Position numbers and translations under genes: made by a program. Under the pieces are notes generated by a model. The model ran no database searches, was not told the origin of the DNA, and saw only the letters and a program-made list of their open reading frames with translations. A stretch of 52,910 bases of DNA from Deltaproteobacteria bacterium (GTDB taxonomy: Bacteria > Desulfobacterota > Desulfobulbia > Desulfobulbales > Desulfobulbaceae). Positions within the stretch are counted from its first letter, which is position 1, and every line of letters begins with the position of its first letter. Positions 7,122 to 15,498 of this stretch are shown here, in pieces. The stretch lies in assembly GCA_024280455.1 (NCBI GenBank), contig JAJRQC010000025.1:1-52910 (forward strand). The letters run 5' to 3'.

Positions 7122-7922
7122 ATGAAACCAAAAAAAACGTTTATGCCGGTTGCCATCAAAAAGTCATACCTGTTCATCCTGCTGGGCGCAGCCTTATCCC
7201 TGACTGCCTGTAATGAAGTTGAATTAAACAGCCGATGGCGGACAGATCCGATCACCATAGATGGCATCATTACGGACTGGAACGGAGATGCGCCCTATTT
7301 CGATCAGGATTCCAAAATACGGATTTCCATACTCAACGACAAAAAAAACCTCTACATCCACCTGTTGACCAGAAGCGAAACAACCAAGAGGGTATTTCTG
7401 CAAGCGGGTTTCACCCTCTGGATCAACAGCAGCGGTGATACTGACAAAGACTTCGGGGTGCAGTTTCCGCTCCCCAGGCAAAGACCGGATTTTGGAACTG
7501 TTGCAGATCATAAGCCACAAACCGGTATCCGGAAAATCCTGGCAGCCAGACAGTATAATCTGGCAATTGTCGATGGCACGGGCAGCCGCCGAACCATGCC
7601 GATAACCAGGGCCGAAGAAACGGGGATATATGTCCGAATAGGAATAAAACAGGGATACCTCATTTATGAGCTAAGAATGCCCATTCCCGGACCGGCAGAG
7701 AATAGAGTCCTGGGTATCGGTTTTGAGACCGGCAAATTAGAATCCCCATCCCGCGGCCGTGGAAGAGAGAGAGGCAGGGGTAATGAAGGCGGTCGTGGCG
7801 GCGGCGGAGGGATGAAGGGAGGCGGAGGGGGGCAGTATAGCGGCGGACGCCCTGAAGCTGTTGCAATCTGGACAAAGGTACATCTTGCTGAAAAAGAACT
7901 AACTACCGGCAACACCCTGTAA
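7122..7922 (+). CDS. Lipoprotein with CBM9/DOMON-like domain and Gly-rich tail
   Basis: The protein (about 266 residues from the ATG at 7122, preceded by AAGGGA) has a lipoprotein signal with lipobox LTAC at about residues 26-29. The next 150 residues, opening PITIDGIITDWNGDAP and continuing KIRISILNDKKNLYIHL, have the pattern of carbohydrate-binding family 9/DOMON-like sandwich domains found on exported redox or surface proteins. The C-terminal region is an Arg/Gly-rich low-complexity stretch (GRGRERGRGNEGGRGGGGG and so on) followed by EAVAIWTKVHLAEK. It is divergent from the regulator and may respond to it through the shared box. Ligand unknown. Confidence 0.7.
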   Translation: MKPKKTFMPVAIKKSYLFILLGAALSLTACNEVELNSRWRTDPITIDGIITDWNGDAPYFDQDSKIRISILNDKKNLYIHLLTRSETTKRVFLQAGFTLWINSSGDTDKDFGVQFPLPRQRPDFGTVADHKPQTGIRKILAARQYNLAIVDGTGSRRTMPITRAEETGIYVRIGIKQGYLIYELRMPIPGPAENRVLGIGFETGKLESPSRGRGRERGRGNEGGRGGGGGMKGGGGGQYSGGRPEAVAIWTKVHLAEKELTTGNTL

Positions 7923-7971
7923 CCGGTAACCCCGTATGCTGGACCGGTTTTTTCAGGCCACAGACACAATT

Positions 7972-8072
7972 GTCGGTGTTGTAAAAAGCCACGAAACCGA
8001 CGGTGGGAAGGTTATAAATTCTTGTAATTCCATGCAGTGCAAATGGCGGTTTTGCCTTTTTACGAGTTCATC
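7972..8072. mobile_element. MITE-like element, copy 2 (101 bp, TSD ACAATT)
   Basis: ACAATT occurs directly on both sides (7966-7971 and 8073-8078). The left end reads GTCGGTGTTGTAAAAAGCC, and the reverse complement of the right end reads GATGAACTCGTAAAAAGGC, sharing a GTAAAAAG core. This is the short form, without the structured insert of copies 1 and 3. The rest of the gap 7923-8212 has no recognised feature beyond an uncertain 22-codon frame at 8106. Confidence 0.8.
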
Positions 8073-8212
8073 ACAATTACAAACAGAGAAGCATAGATTT
8101 CAACGATGAAAAGATCTCGAATTTACGAATTCACCCGCTGCTGGCTGGCAGGGTATTCACCCCGAACCAGGTAAAAGAAAAAAAATGACTAAAAAACAAC
8201 TGAGGAGAAATC

Positions 8213-8524
8213 ATGTCACAAGGGAAACGTAGAACAACGGTGGCTTTGGCAATGGTGCTCATGGCGGTAATACCGGCATGGGCGGAAACAGACTATTCAA
8301 GCATGAGTAATGAAGAACTCAGTCAGAAACGGGGGACCATGCGTGAGGCAGGCGAGGCAGAGCAAAACGCATTTCGTTCGGAATGGCAACAGCGAACCCG
8401 AGATATGACAATGGAGGAACGACAGCAATATTCAGGCCCTCCGGCAAATGCGCCAGCCGATGGCAGTGGAAGCGGACAGGGTATGGGTCAGGGGCGTGGA
8501 GGTGGTCGACGCATGGGCCGTTGA
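8213..8524 (+). CDS. Small periplasmic protein, DUF1104-like
   Basis: The 103-residue protein has a signal peptide (residues 1-24, cleavage after AWA). The mature helical core, beginning TDYSSMSNEELSQKRGTM and containing RTRDMTMEERQQY, resembles DUF1104-type or Spy-like small periplasmic helical proteins. The tail is Gly/Met-rich (GSGSGQGMGQGRGGG). A strong GAGGAG ribosome binding site is present. Its position between a Cpx-like system and an outer-membrane protein fits a role in envelope stress, but this is inference. No metal-binding motif is certain. Confidence 0.7.
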   Translation: MSQGKRRTTVALAMVLMAVIPAWAETDYSSMSNEELSQKRGTMREAGEAEQNAFRSEWQQRTRDMTMEERQQYSGPPANAPADGSGSGQGMGQGRGGGRRMGR

Positions 8525-8583
8525 CAAACCAAAACAATAAACAACGATTTAATCACATTAATTTTTAACAAGAGGACTGAACA

Positions 8584-9201
8584 ATGAAAAAATCTCTAAT
8601 TACCGTTGCCGCCATGGCAGTACTTGCAGCACCTTTAAGCGCAATTGCCGCCGATGACAGCTTTTATATCAAAGGGAGTGTCGGGCTTGGCATGGCCATG
8701 GATACGGATATCGACAACATGCCCAATGCGGCAGGAACTGCTAAGATGACCTATGACACCGGAATATTAGCTTCCCTTGCCGCAGGATATGACTTCGCCA
8801 ACCCAATGCGGCTGGAGGTTGAGTTCATGCGGCAGAAGAATGATCTTGACCGTTTGTCTTACGACAATCTCTACGGCAACTTTACAGAAGGCGACCTGAC
8901 AACAAAATCTTTTATGTTCAATGGATATTACGATATCAGCACCGGATCTGCCTGGACACCGTTTGTCGGTGCCGGTATCGGATTTTCAAAACTTGACCTG
9001 GATACAACCGGTTTGGATATTTCGGACAATGACAACGTATTTACATACCAGTTTATTGGTGGTGTTGCCTATGCTTTCAATGAGCAATGGTCTGTAGATG
9101 CTCAGTACCGTTTTATCGGTACAAGCGATGCCACCATTGGTGGCGCTGATTTTGACTTCAACAGCAACAACCTGATGCTTGGTTTGAGGTACAGTTTCTA
9201 A
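8584..9201 (+). CDS. OmpA-type outer-membrane beta-barrel protein
   Basis: The 205-residue protein has a signal peptide (cleaved after AIAA at about residue 23) and then an eight-strand type barrel: FYIKGSVGLGMAMD, a TPFVGAGIGFSKL strand and the closing LMLGLRYSF, with the terminal Phe expected for BAM-dependent insertion. This matches the OMP_b-brl family, close to 200 residues. It lies 59 bases after the small periplasmic gene on the same strand and ends at a strong terminator, so the two genes may be co-transcribed. The function is likely structural or adhesive rather than a large-solute porin. Confidence 0.88.
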   Translation: MKKSLITVAAMAVLAAPLSAIAADDSFYIKGSVGLGMAMDTDIDNMPNAAGTAKMTYDTGILASLAAGYDFANPMRLEVEFMRQKNDLDRLSYDNLYGNFTEGDLTTKSFMFNGYYDISTGSAWTPFVGAGIGFSKLDLDTTGLDISDNDNVFTYQFIGGVAYAFNEQWSVDAQYRFIGTSDATIGGADFDFNSNNLMLGLRYSF

Positions 9202-9246
9202 AAAAAATACCTTATTACGTACAAAGCTCAGCTTTTCACAAATCAC

Positions 9247-9290
9247 AAAAAAGGCACTGGAGTTTTGTTTTATTCTCCAGCGCCTTTTTT
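9247..9290. terminator. Bidirectional terminator
   Basis: A stem AAAAAGGC(A)CTGGAG / CTCCAGCGCCTTTTT is flanked by A and T runs, so it can stop the forward barrel gene and the reverse-strand cyclase that ends at 9332. Confidence 0.9.
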
Positions 9291-9331
9291 CTATTCACGC
9301 AAATCAATACAGCTCCCCTGTAATGGAATAC

Positions 9332-11086
9332 TCACTGGTCAAAGACCACGACCCTGTTTCGTCCGATTTTTTTTGCCTGATAGAGGGCGGAATCGGCAGC
9401 AGTCACCACCTCTTCCCCGGTTTGAAAGTGATGTGGAAAACATGCAAGCCCAACACTGACTGTTTTACTGAAGGGTGGAATATCATCAATTAGAAAGACA
9501 TGGTCAGCCACCTTCTGCCGGATCCTTTCTGCGACTTTGACGGCGTCCTCAAGTGCTTCCCCTCTGTGGAGAACGATAAACTCCTCCCCTCCGTATCGGC
9601 ACGGAATATCGCCATGCCGAACATTCCTCCTGATTACCCCGGCGATAAGAGCAAGAACCTGATCCCCCACCGGATGACCATACCTGTCATTGACCTCCTT
9701 GAAATGATCAAGATCAAGGAGCATCACCCAGAACCCCACCTTTTCAACATGGAACCTATCGACGAACTCATTTATTTTCCGTAAAAAATAACGCTTGGTA
9801 TACAACAGGGTCAGGCCATCGGTTACAGCCATGCTGTACAGTTCAGCATTGGCAAAAGAAATGGTGATATGATGGGAGAGGACTGAAACTATCTTCTTTT
9901 CAGAGCTGGTAAAAATTTCTCCTGCCGGTTTGACGATCGCGACCAGACCGATCTTCATATTTTTTTGCTGAACAGGAACAAGAAGTTTCCTGCCGTCCTC
10001 TGAAAAAACAGGGCGGGTATAGTTATGATGCACCAGCCCCTGGATATCATCCTGAGTCAAGGCACACTCCGGTAGGACACCTGATGCAAGATCAAAAAAC
10101 AAATGATAATGTCGTTTATCTTTCCGGTGAATATTGACAATTTCAAAAACTCCATCCTTATTTTCAACCGGCAGGACCAGTGAAACTGTTTCCGCCTTAA
10201 GAATCTTACTGAGAAGATCAACCACGATCTCCTTAAGTTTCTTTTTTTCAATAGTCTGGCTCAAGGATTCGACAATGGTAAAATGGGCCTCCACTTCCGC
10301 CCGTCCCTCCTTGATCTCACCGACATACCTGCCGATTGCCCGGCTCATAATGTTAAAGGAGTCCGCCATCTGGGCGATTTCACCACCACATTGCACGTCC
10401 ACCCAGTAGGTAAAGTCACCACGACCGACTTTACCAAACCCAACCAGTAATTCTTCCAGAGGCCTGGTGAAAAACCGGGTGAGGATAAAGTGAAGCAGAA
10501 GAGCGCCAAGGAGAAAAACACCGATTCCGGTCAGGATAATACGCCGGGCAAGCCCGCCGATCAATGCATTCATCTCATCAAGGGATGAGTCGATTACAAG
10601 AATACCGACATTTTTCTCAGCCGCATCATGACAGCCATAACAGGCCGGTTCATTACGAATTGCAGTCACGTTACGGATGAAGGACTGCTGATCACTGTTC
10701 ATGATGACGGTTGGCCGTAATTCACCGACATTGCCGCTGTGACAGACAAGACAACCCGCATCTTTCTGTTTATCCAGCGTCACCCCGATATAAGCCGGAT
10801 CGCTGCTCATGATAACTTTCCCCTTTATATTTACAATAGTAATAAGGGAAAAGCCTTCAAGATTCAGCATATTATGAATAGTTGCCATGGTGGCCGCCCG
10901 GTCATTGAGCAGCATGGAAGAGTGAAGCCCGGCCTTGATGACCAATCCCGTCTGGATGGCATTGCGACTTGTCTGCTCAACCAGCCTGTCCCGCTGATAG
11001 GTCCACACGCCGTAGAGAACCATGCCCATGGCAAGAAAAAAAATTAAAAATACTCCTCCAAAAATTCGTACTGTCAAGGAGTTCAT
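9332..11086 (-). CDS. Membrane diguanylate cyclase with periplasmic diheme c sensor
   Basis: This is a protein of about 584 residues with TM1 (about 10-28), a periplasmic domain carrying two haem-c motifs CLVCH and CYGCH (about residues 112-116 and 149-153), TM2 (about 183-203), HAMP, a GAF-like segment and a C-terminal GGDEF domain. The active site is GGEEF with DLDHFKEVNDRYGHP, and an inhibitory RxxD (RHGD) lies 5 residues before it, so a catalytically competent, product-inhibited cyclase is predicted. The haems suggest sensing of redox state or a gas such as NO, CO or O2. The ATG at 11086 (MNSLTV) is preferred to an in-frame codon four residues upstream. Haem attachment would require the Ccm/Ccs system elsewhere. 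Confidence 0.92.
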   Translation of the reverse strand: MNSLTVRIFGGVFLIFFLAMGMVLYGVWTYQRDRLVEQTSRNAIQTGLVIKAGLHSSMLLNDRAATMATIHNMLNLEGFSLITIVNIKGKVIMSSDPAYIGVTLDKQKDAGCLVCHSGNVGELRPTVIMNSDQQSFIRNVTAIRNEPACYGCHDAAEKNVGILVIDSSLDEMNALIGGLARRIILTGIGVFLLGALLLHFILTRFFTRPLEELLVGFGKVGRGDFTYWVDVQCGGEIAQMADSFNIMSRAIGRYVGEIKEGRAEVEAHFTIVESLSQTIEKKKLKEIVVDLLSKILKAETVSLVLPVENKDGVFEIVNIHRKDKRHYHLFFDLASGVLPECALTQDDIQGLVHHNYTRPVFSEDGRKLLVPVQQKNMKIGLVAIVKPAGEIFTSSEKKIVSVLSHHITISFANAELYSMAVTDGLTLLYTKRYFLRKINEFVDRFHVEKVGFWVMLLDLDHFKEVNDRYGHPVGDQVLALIAGVIRRNVRHGDIPCRYGGEEFIVLHRGEALEDAVKVAERIRQKVADHVFLIDDIPPFSKTVSVGLACFPHHFQTGEEVVTAADSALYQAKKIGRNRVVVFDQ

Positions 11087-11677
11087 ACAATCATACATGA
11101 TGTAAAAACATTCTAAGTGATGAGCAGAAGGAGGTGTTGAGAACAGGTAAACTTTTACAGTACCTGAATATGGTCGGCTTCGGATACCCTGGTAAACTAT
11201 TACGAAAACAGGTTAAGGAAGAGGAGTAAGCAATCATCTTTTCGGACGGCACCCCTGGACCATAAAGGGTTGAGTTAAACCGAATTCATCCTGTTATTCC
11301 AGGCTATACAATGTAAATGAGCTTTTACAACTCCTGGGGACAGGCCGGGTCCATGTTATCCACACAGCCCAAGGCCGAATTCTATCGAACAATGTTTATC
11401 AATCAGAAACACAAACCCTTATCGAAAGCATTGAAAAACGTTCTGTAACAATCATTTCAGGACATCAGTAAAAATAAGTTATAAATGTTTTTAAGATTTA
11501 TTTCTTATTCATATGCTTTTTTCGTTCTCCTGTAAAGGGTGCGCTATGGTTTTCTCCTGCTGGAAATAAATTGACAGCTGCTCTTTGGATACATAAGCTG
11601 TACGTACACTGACATTTTCAAATGAACAAGAATTTCCTTTTGTCTGCAGATACTACCTTTCCGGAGGGAGGTTTTTT
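11087..11677. other. Long intergenic region between divergent genes
   Basis: About 590 bases without a convincing gene. It must hold the promoters of both neighbours. A possible forward promoter is TTGACA (11571-11576), 17 bases, TAAGCT (11594-11599), about 80 bases before the beta-helix gene; the -10 is weak. A small palindromic stretch around 11146-11166 (AGGTAAACTTTTACAGTACCT) could be an operator. Nothing else is recognised. Confidence 0.4.
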
Positions 11678-13210
11678 ATGATTCAGCCGACGACAACACT
11701 CTTTAAAAAATTTGCGGTCCTCTTGCCCCTGTTCCTGGTTTTTTGTTTTTCCTCTGCAAACGGGGCTCCGTTTCAAAGCAGCAATGGTCCCGGTGGTGGC
11801 AACATGCCCGAAGATATAGCCACGTTTCAGCAAAGCATGCGCGCCAAGATGCAGGCCAAGATGCAGAATCAGCAGCGCCGAAAAATACAGGACATGATGA
11901 GCGGAGTTCCGGACTCGGTCCTCAAGCTCCAAAGCATTGAACCAGTCCGGATGCCGTCCATCGAAGAAGCGGTCGCACTTGCTCTCAAAGCTGGGGCGGA
12001 AGCTGCAACACCTCTGATCGACACAAACTTTCACAACAACGGCAAAACCATCACCGTACCGGATGACTTCCCGACAATTCAGCAGGCCATTGATGCTGCA
12101 GAGTCAGGAGATACAGTTATCGTCAAGGCGGGGATCTACTTTGAACAACTGGTTATGAAAGACGGAATTAAACTGATCTCGGATCCATCCGACCGCGGCG
12201 ATGATCTTATTATGGTAGCGGATGCCCGCATCAAGCTGCCCAAAAGGGCCTTGCGGACCATTATCGACGGATCAAAATCCCAGCCTTCCAAACACGGCAT
12301 GATTGATTTTGATCCGGGTGTTGGCCGTAAATCCATAATCGATGGCTTTACAATTCAAAATCTTCCCATGCAGAATCACCATATCCCAGGTCATGCACAC
12401 GGCCTCAACGTTCGAGGCGCCAGCCCGGTTATTGCCAATTGCCTTATTCAAAATATGGGCAGTACCGGAATTGGCAGCCATGTAGTCTACAATGACCAGG
12501 AGAACAGGATATCCGAGCGGGATTTTCGCTGGGCCAACATTAAACACCAGGCCTCTGCCGTACTCTACAACAACATTATTCGGAACAGCGTCGGGCTTGG
12601 CATCGGTTGCAATCACTTTTCCAGCCCCTTTATTCTCGGCAACGAAGTCTTCAATAACAGTGATTCCGCCCTGGGCGAGACTCCATCCCCGGGAATGGGC
12701 AATAAACATGGCTCATTTGCGACCATTATCGGCAATATTGTCCACGACAACCCCGGCGGCGGCATAATGGCCAAGACCGGAGCACCCCAGGGAAAATACG
12801 GCATTGACCGCCAAACCCATCCAATCATCCGCAACAACGTTATCTACGATAACGGCAATAAAAAACCCGGCATATCCTGCAAAAATGCCGGAACCCGGGA
12901 AACCCCCATCATCATCAACAATAATTATGTGTACAGGGCAACCGGGGTCGGGATCGGCCTGAGCAAAAACTCTGTCGGCATTGTTGAAGACAACATGGTC
13001 ATGCACAGTCAGGGACCAAACATCTCCATAAACGACTCCATTGCTTTAAAGCTCAACAGGAATAAAGTGCTCGGCCTTGAAAATGCACCGGGTATAACCA
13101 TTGTCAACGGCTCAACCGTCTATGAGATGACAGGCAACGCGGTTGAAAACGGTACCCTGCCCCGCTTCATGGTTGACCAGAACAGTGAGGTAAAGGAGGC
13201 TGGTAGATGA
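11678..13210 (+). CDS. Exported right-handed beta-helix protein (NosD/DUF1565-like)
   Basis: The 510-residue protein has a signal peptide (about residues 1-30), a Met/Gln/Lys-rich helical segment (about 45-80), and a long parallel beta-helix domain. That domain starts with the characteristic TITVPDDFPTIQQAIDAAES and VIVKAGIYFEQL and continues through repeated Asn-rich coils such as ASAVLYNNIIRNS, IIGNIVHDNPGGGI and PIIRNNVIYDNG. This architecture is shared by periplasmic NosD-like proteins, pectate lyases and surface beta-helix proteins. I see no clear catalytic residues or C-terminal anchor, so substrate and location (periplasm or outside) are open. A strong GGAGGGAGG ribosome binding site precedes the ATG. 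Confidence 0.82.
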   Translation: MIQPTTTLFKKFAVLLPLFLVFCFSSANGAPFQSSNGPGGGNMPEDIATFQQSMRAKMQAKMQNQQRRKIQDMMSGVPDSVLKLQSIEPVRMPSIEEAVALALKAGAEAATPLIDTNFHNNGKTITVPDDFPTIQQAIDAAESGDTVIVKAGIYFEQLVMKDGIKLISDPSDRGDDLIMVADARIKLPKRALRTIIDGSKSQPSKHGMIDFDPGVGRKSIIDGFTIQNLPMQNHHIPGHAHGLNVRGASPVIANCLIQNMGSTGIGSHVVYNDQENRISERDFRWANIKHQASAVLYNNIIRNSVGLGIGCNHFSSPFILGNEVFNNSDSALGETPSPGMGNKHGSFATIIGNIVHDNPGGGIMAKTGAPQGKYGIDRQTHPIIRNNVIYDNGNKKPGISCKNAGTRETPIIINNNYVYRATGVGIGLSKNSVGIVEDNMVMHSQGPNISINDSIALKLNRNKVLGLENAPGITIVNGSTVYEMTGNAVENGTLPRFMVDQNSEVKEAGR

Positions 13211-13330
13211 TATGAAGCTTGGTACACATGAGTATTCGTACCAGAGCATTGAGCATGACAATTTTACGGTTGAGACGTTACGCCGGGTGCATTCCCATTT
13301 TGTCGCAACCTCATGGATGCAACTTTTTTC

Positions 13331-13518
13331 AACCACCCTGGATCCCCGATAACAACACTCGGGGATGACGGGTAGTGGTTATGCCTTCATGTTTAGCGGG
13401 GCCTTTCTTAGTACCTGCAATTCCTGGTTGATGTTCCATTGTTTACAAGACCAGCCCGGAAACCAGAGGAAAATGTCCTTTTTCCCGTCATCCCCGCGCA
13501 GGCGGTGGGAATTCAGGG
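13331..13518. repeat. REP-like palindromes in a 318-base gap
   Basis: AACCAC...TCCCCGA (13331 on) pairs with TCGGGGA...GTGGTT (to 13381), giving an imperfect palindrome with the widespread CTGGATCCCCG/CGGGGATGACGGG theme. A second related unit, CGTCATCCCCGCGCAGGCGG, is at about 13486-13505; the same unit lies inside the element at 38031-38163. The gap 13211-13528 shows nothing else. Confidence 0.7.
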
Positions 13519-13528
13519 GATAGCATAT

Positions 13529-14080
13529 TTAATTTCCCAGCCTTTCCCATGCAAAGTCGGTTATGTTTTTCTCCGCCGAATCAAAACTGATGCCCACCCT
13601 ACCACAAAACAGCAAATTCCAGAGTGGAGGGTGGTCATCGCCACCAAAAAACAACGTGTATGACAACGTCTTAAGCCTTTGCGACAAAATGGGAATGCAC
13701 CCCGTTACACCCTGTTCTTCAATTCTTTTTTGTATGATTTCAAGAAACTGTTCGCTTTCGAGATAGGGGCAGGGTTTGTCGTAGGGAAAGTCGCGGCACT
13801 GTTTCGGACGGGCCTGGTGGATCGAACAGCGCTTGCACATCCGATCACCGTGGAGGAAAACACAGGAACCATCCTCCCTGGTTTTAAAGGTATACTTTCC
13901 ATCAAGAAAACGCTTACGGACCTCGCCGTCGGTAATGTTGAAATGGCGTGCAATACGATTAATATCGACAGCCATGATGCACAGGCTGGCCCCCTCCAGA
14001 CGATAGCAGCAGTAGCCGGGACAGAAATTACAAACCTCCTTGTTCCTTGCCAGCGAGTACTGATGCGGTTCCGCTTTCAC
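13529..14080 (-). CDS. YkgJ-family cysteine-cluster protein
   Basis: The 183-residue protein has the family pattern CNFCPGYCC (C17, C20, C24, C25), followed by CVFLHGDRMCKRCSIHQARP and KQCRDFPYDKPC. YkgJ/UPF0153 proteins bind a Zn or Fe-S centre through these cysteines; their function is not well defined. It is the last gene of a long reverse-strand run, and its ATG overlaps the stop of the NtrC-type activator by 4 bases. The nearby phosphatase carries a partly similar cysteine pattern in its tail, which suggests a shared theme. Confidence 0.85.
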   Translation of the reverse strand: MKAEPHQYSLARNKEVCNFCPGYCCYRLEGASLCIMAVDINRIARHFNITDGEVRKRFLDGKYTFKTREDGSCVFLHGDRMCKRCSIHQARPKQCRDFPYDKPCPYLESEQFLEIIQKRIEEQGVTGCIPILSQRLKTLSYTLFFGGDDHPPLWNLLFCGRVGISFDSAEKNITDFAWERLGN

Positions 14081-15498
14081 GGCCGATACTCCCGGGCTTC
14101 AACGCCGAACCGACGAATGAGACGCTGCAGGGCCTGCCGTTCCATACCGCCCTGCCGGGCTGCGGCCGAAACATTGCCCTGATTTGAAGTTAAAATGTTT
14201 GCCAGATACGAACGGGTAAAATAACTCAGGACCTCTTCCTTTGCCTCCTTATAAGGCAGATGAAGAAAACAGGTCTGAGTACCCATCGGCCCGCCGCTCT
14301 CCCTGGAAAACTCAGACTCGTCGCCCATGAGATCATGGGGAGTGATCAGATCCCCATTGCAGAGGAGCACGGCCCGGTTGATCGTATTCTGCAGCTCTCG
14401 TATATTCCCACGCCATGGACGGCGCAACAGGCACTGCAGGGCCTCAGGCATAAATTCCAGTTCCTCACGCCCATGCTCCTCGCAGTACAACTCCAGAAAG
14501 TGCTGGGCAAGCAGAGGAATATCATTGGGAATCTCAGCCAGGCTCGGCATGACCACACTGACGACATTCAGGCGATAGTACAAATCTTCCCTGAACTCTC
14601 CCCGCTCTATTTTTTCTTCCAGATTCTGATTAGTTGAGGCAATAACCCGCACATCCACCGGATAGGTCCTGGTCTGTCCCAGGGGCTGAATCTCTTTTTC
14701 CTGCAGCACTCTGAGTAATTTCGTCTGAATGGAAACCGGGATATCGGCAATTTCGTCCAGCAGAATGGTTGAGCCGTTGGCCTCAAGAAACAGACCGTCT
14801 TTATCCCGGTCCGCACCGGTAAAGGCTCCCTTTTTATAGCCAAACAGCTCACTCTCCAGAATCTGTTCCGGCAAGGCTGGACAGTTGACCGTGATCATCC
14901 TGCGGTCTGCTCGGTTACTCATGTCGTGCAGAGCCCGTGCGGCAAGCTCCTTTCCGGTTCCCGACTCACCGCGAATCAAGACTGTTGCCTTACTTGGGGC
15001 AAGACGGGCCAGCAGATCAAGAATCTGGTTCAGCTTTTTTGAACGGCCGACAAATCCGGTTTCCTTATGATGTTTGACCAACAGGTTGTGCAACTGCACA
15101 TTTTCCCGCAGAAGCTGGGTCCGCTCTACGGCACGGTCAACGGCGTGCACGATTTTATCATTCTCAAAGGGTTTTTCAAAAAAATCATATGCCCCCTCTT
15201 TCAGGGCCTGGACCGCCATTTCAATGGTTCCGTAGCCGGTCATAATAATACTGCTGACGGTCTGATCAAATTCGTGCAGCCTTTGCAGAAATTCAAGCCC
15301 ATCCATGCCGGGCATTTTAATATCAGTGAGCACCACATCAGGGGTCCAGGACTCGGCGATATCAAGTGCGGCCTGACCTGATTCAGCAACCTGTACAGTG
15401 CATCCGCACTTCTTGGCGATCACCTTCTTGAGCAGGATAAGCATATCCCGTTCGTCATCAACCACCAGTACTCTTTTTTCCTTTTTTTCCGCTTTCAT
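14077..15498 (-). CDS. NtrC-family sigma54-dependent response regulator
   Basis: The 473-residue protein has a receiver domain (VLVVDDERD, phospho-Asp in VVLTDIKMPGMDG, Lys in FFEKPFEN), an AAA+ domain with Walker A GESGTGKE, the sigma54-contact loop GAFTGA and Walker B ILLDEIADIP, and a Fis-type helix-turn-helix at the end (NVSAAARQGGMERQALQRLI). All residues for activity are present. It overlaps its neighbours by 4 bases on both sides. No dedicated kinase is adjacent; the hybrid kinase at the head of the same gene run (21869-24559) is a candidate but has its own receiver. Confidence 0.95.
   Translation of the reverse strand: MKAEKKEKRVLVVDDERDMLILLKKVIAKKCGCTVQVAESGQAALDIAESWTPDVVLTDIKMPGMDGLEFLQRLHEFDQTVSSIIMTGYGTIEMAVQALKEGAYDFFEKPFENDKIVHAVDRAVERTQLLRENVQLHNLLVKHHKETGFVGRSKKLNQILDLLARLAPSKATVLIRGESGTGKELAARALHDMSNRADRRMITVNCPALPEQILESELFGYKKGAFTGADRDKDGLFLEANGSTILLDEIADIPVSIQTKLLRVLQEKEIQPLGQTRTYPVDVRVIASTNQNLEEKIERGEFREDLYYRLNVVSVVMPSLAEIPNDIPLLAQHFLELYCEEHGREELEFMPEALQCLLRRPWRGNIRELQNTINRAVLLCNGDLITPHDLMGDESEFSRESGGPMGTQTCFLHLPYKEAKEEVLSYFTRSYLANILTSNQGNVSAAARQGGMERQALQRLIRRFGVEAREYRP

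Noticed and set aside
7664-7969. Proline-rich reverse frame opposite the lipoprotein tail
   Set aside because: Antisense shadow of the Gly-rich tail.
8106-8174. 22-codon frame before the DUF1104-like gene
   Set aside because: No ribosome binding site and unremarkable composition.
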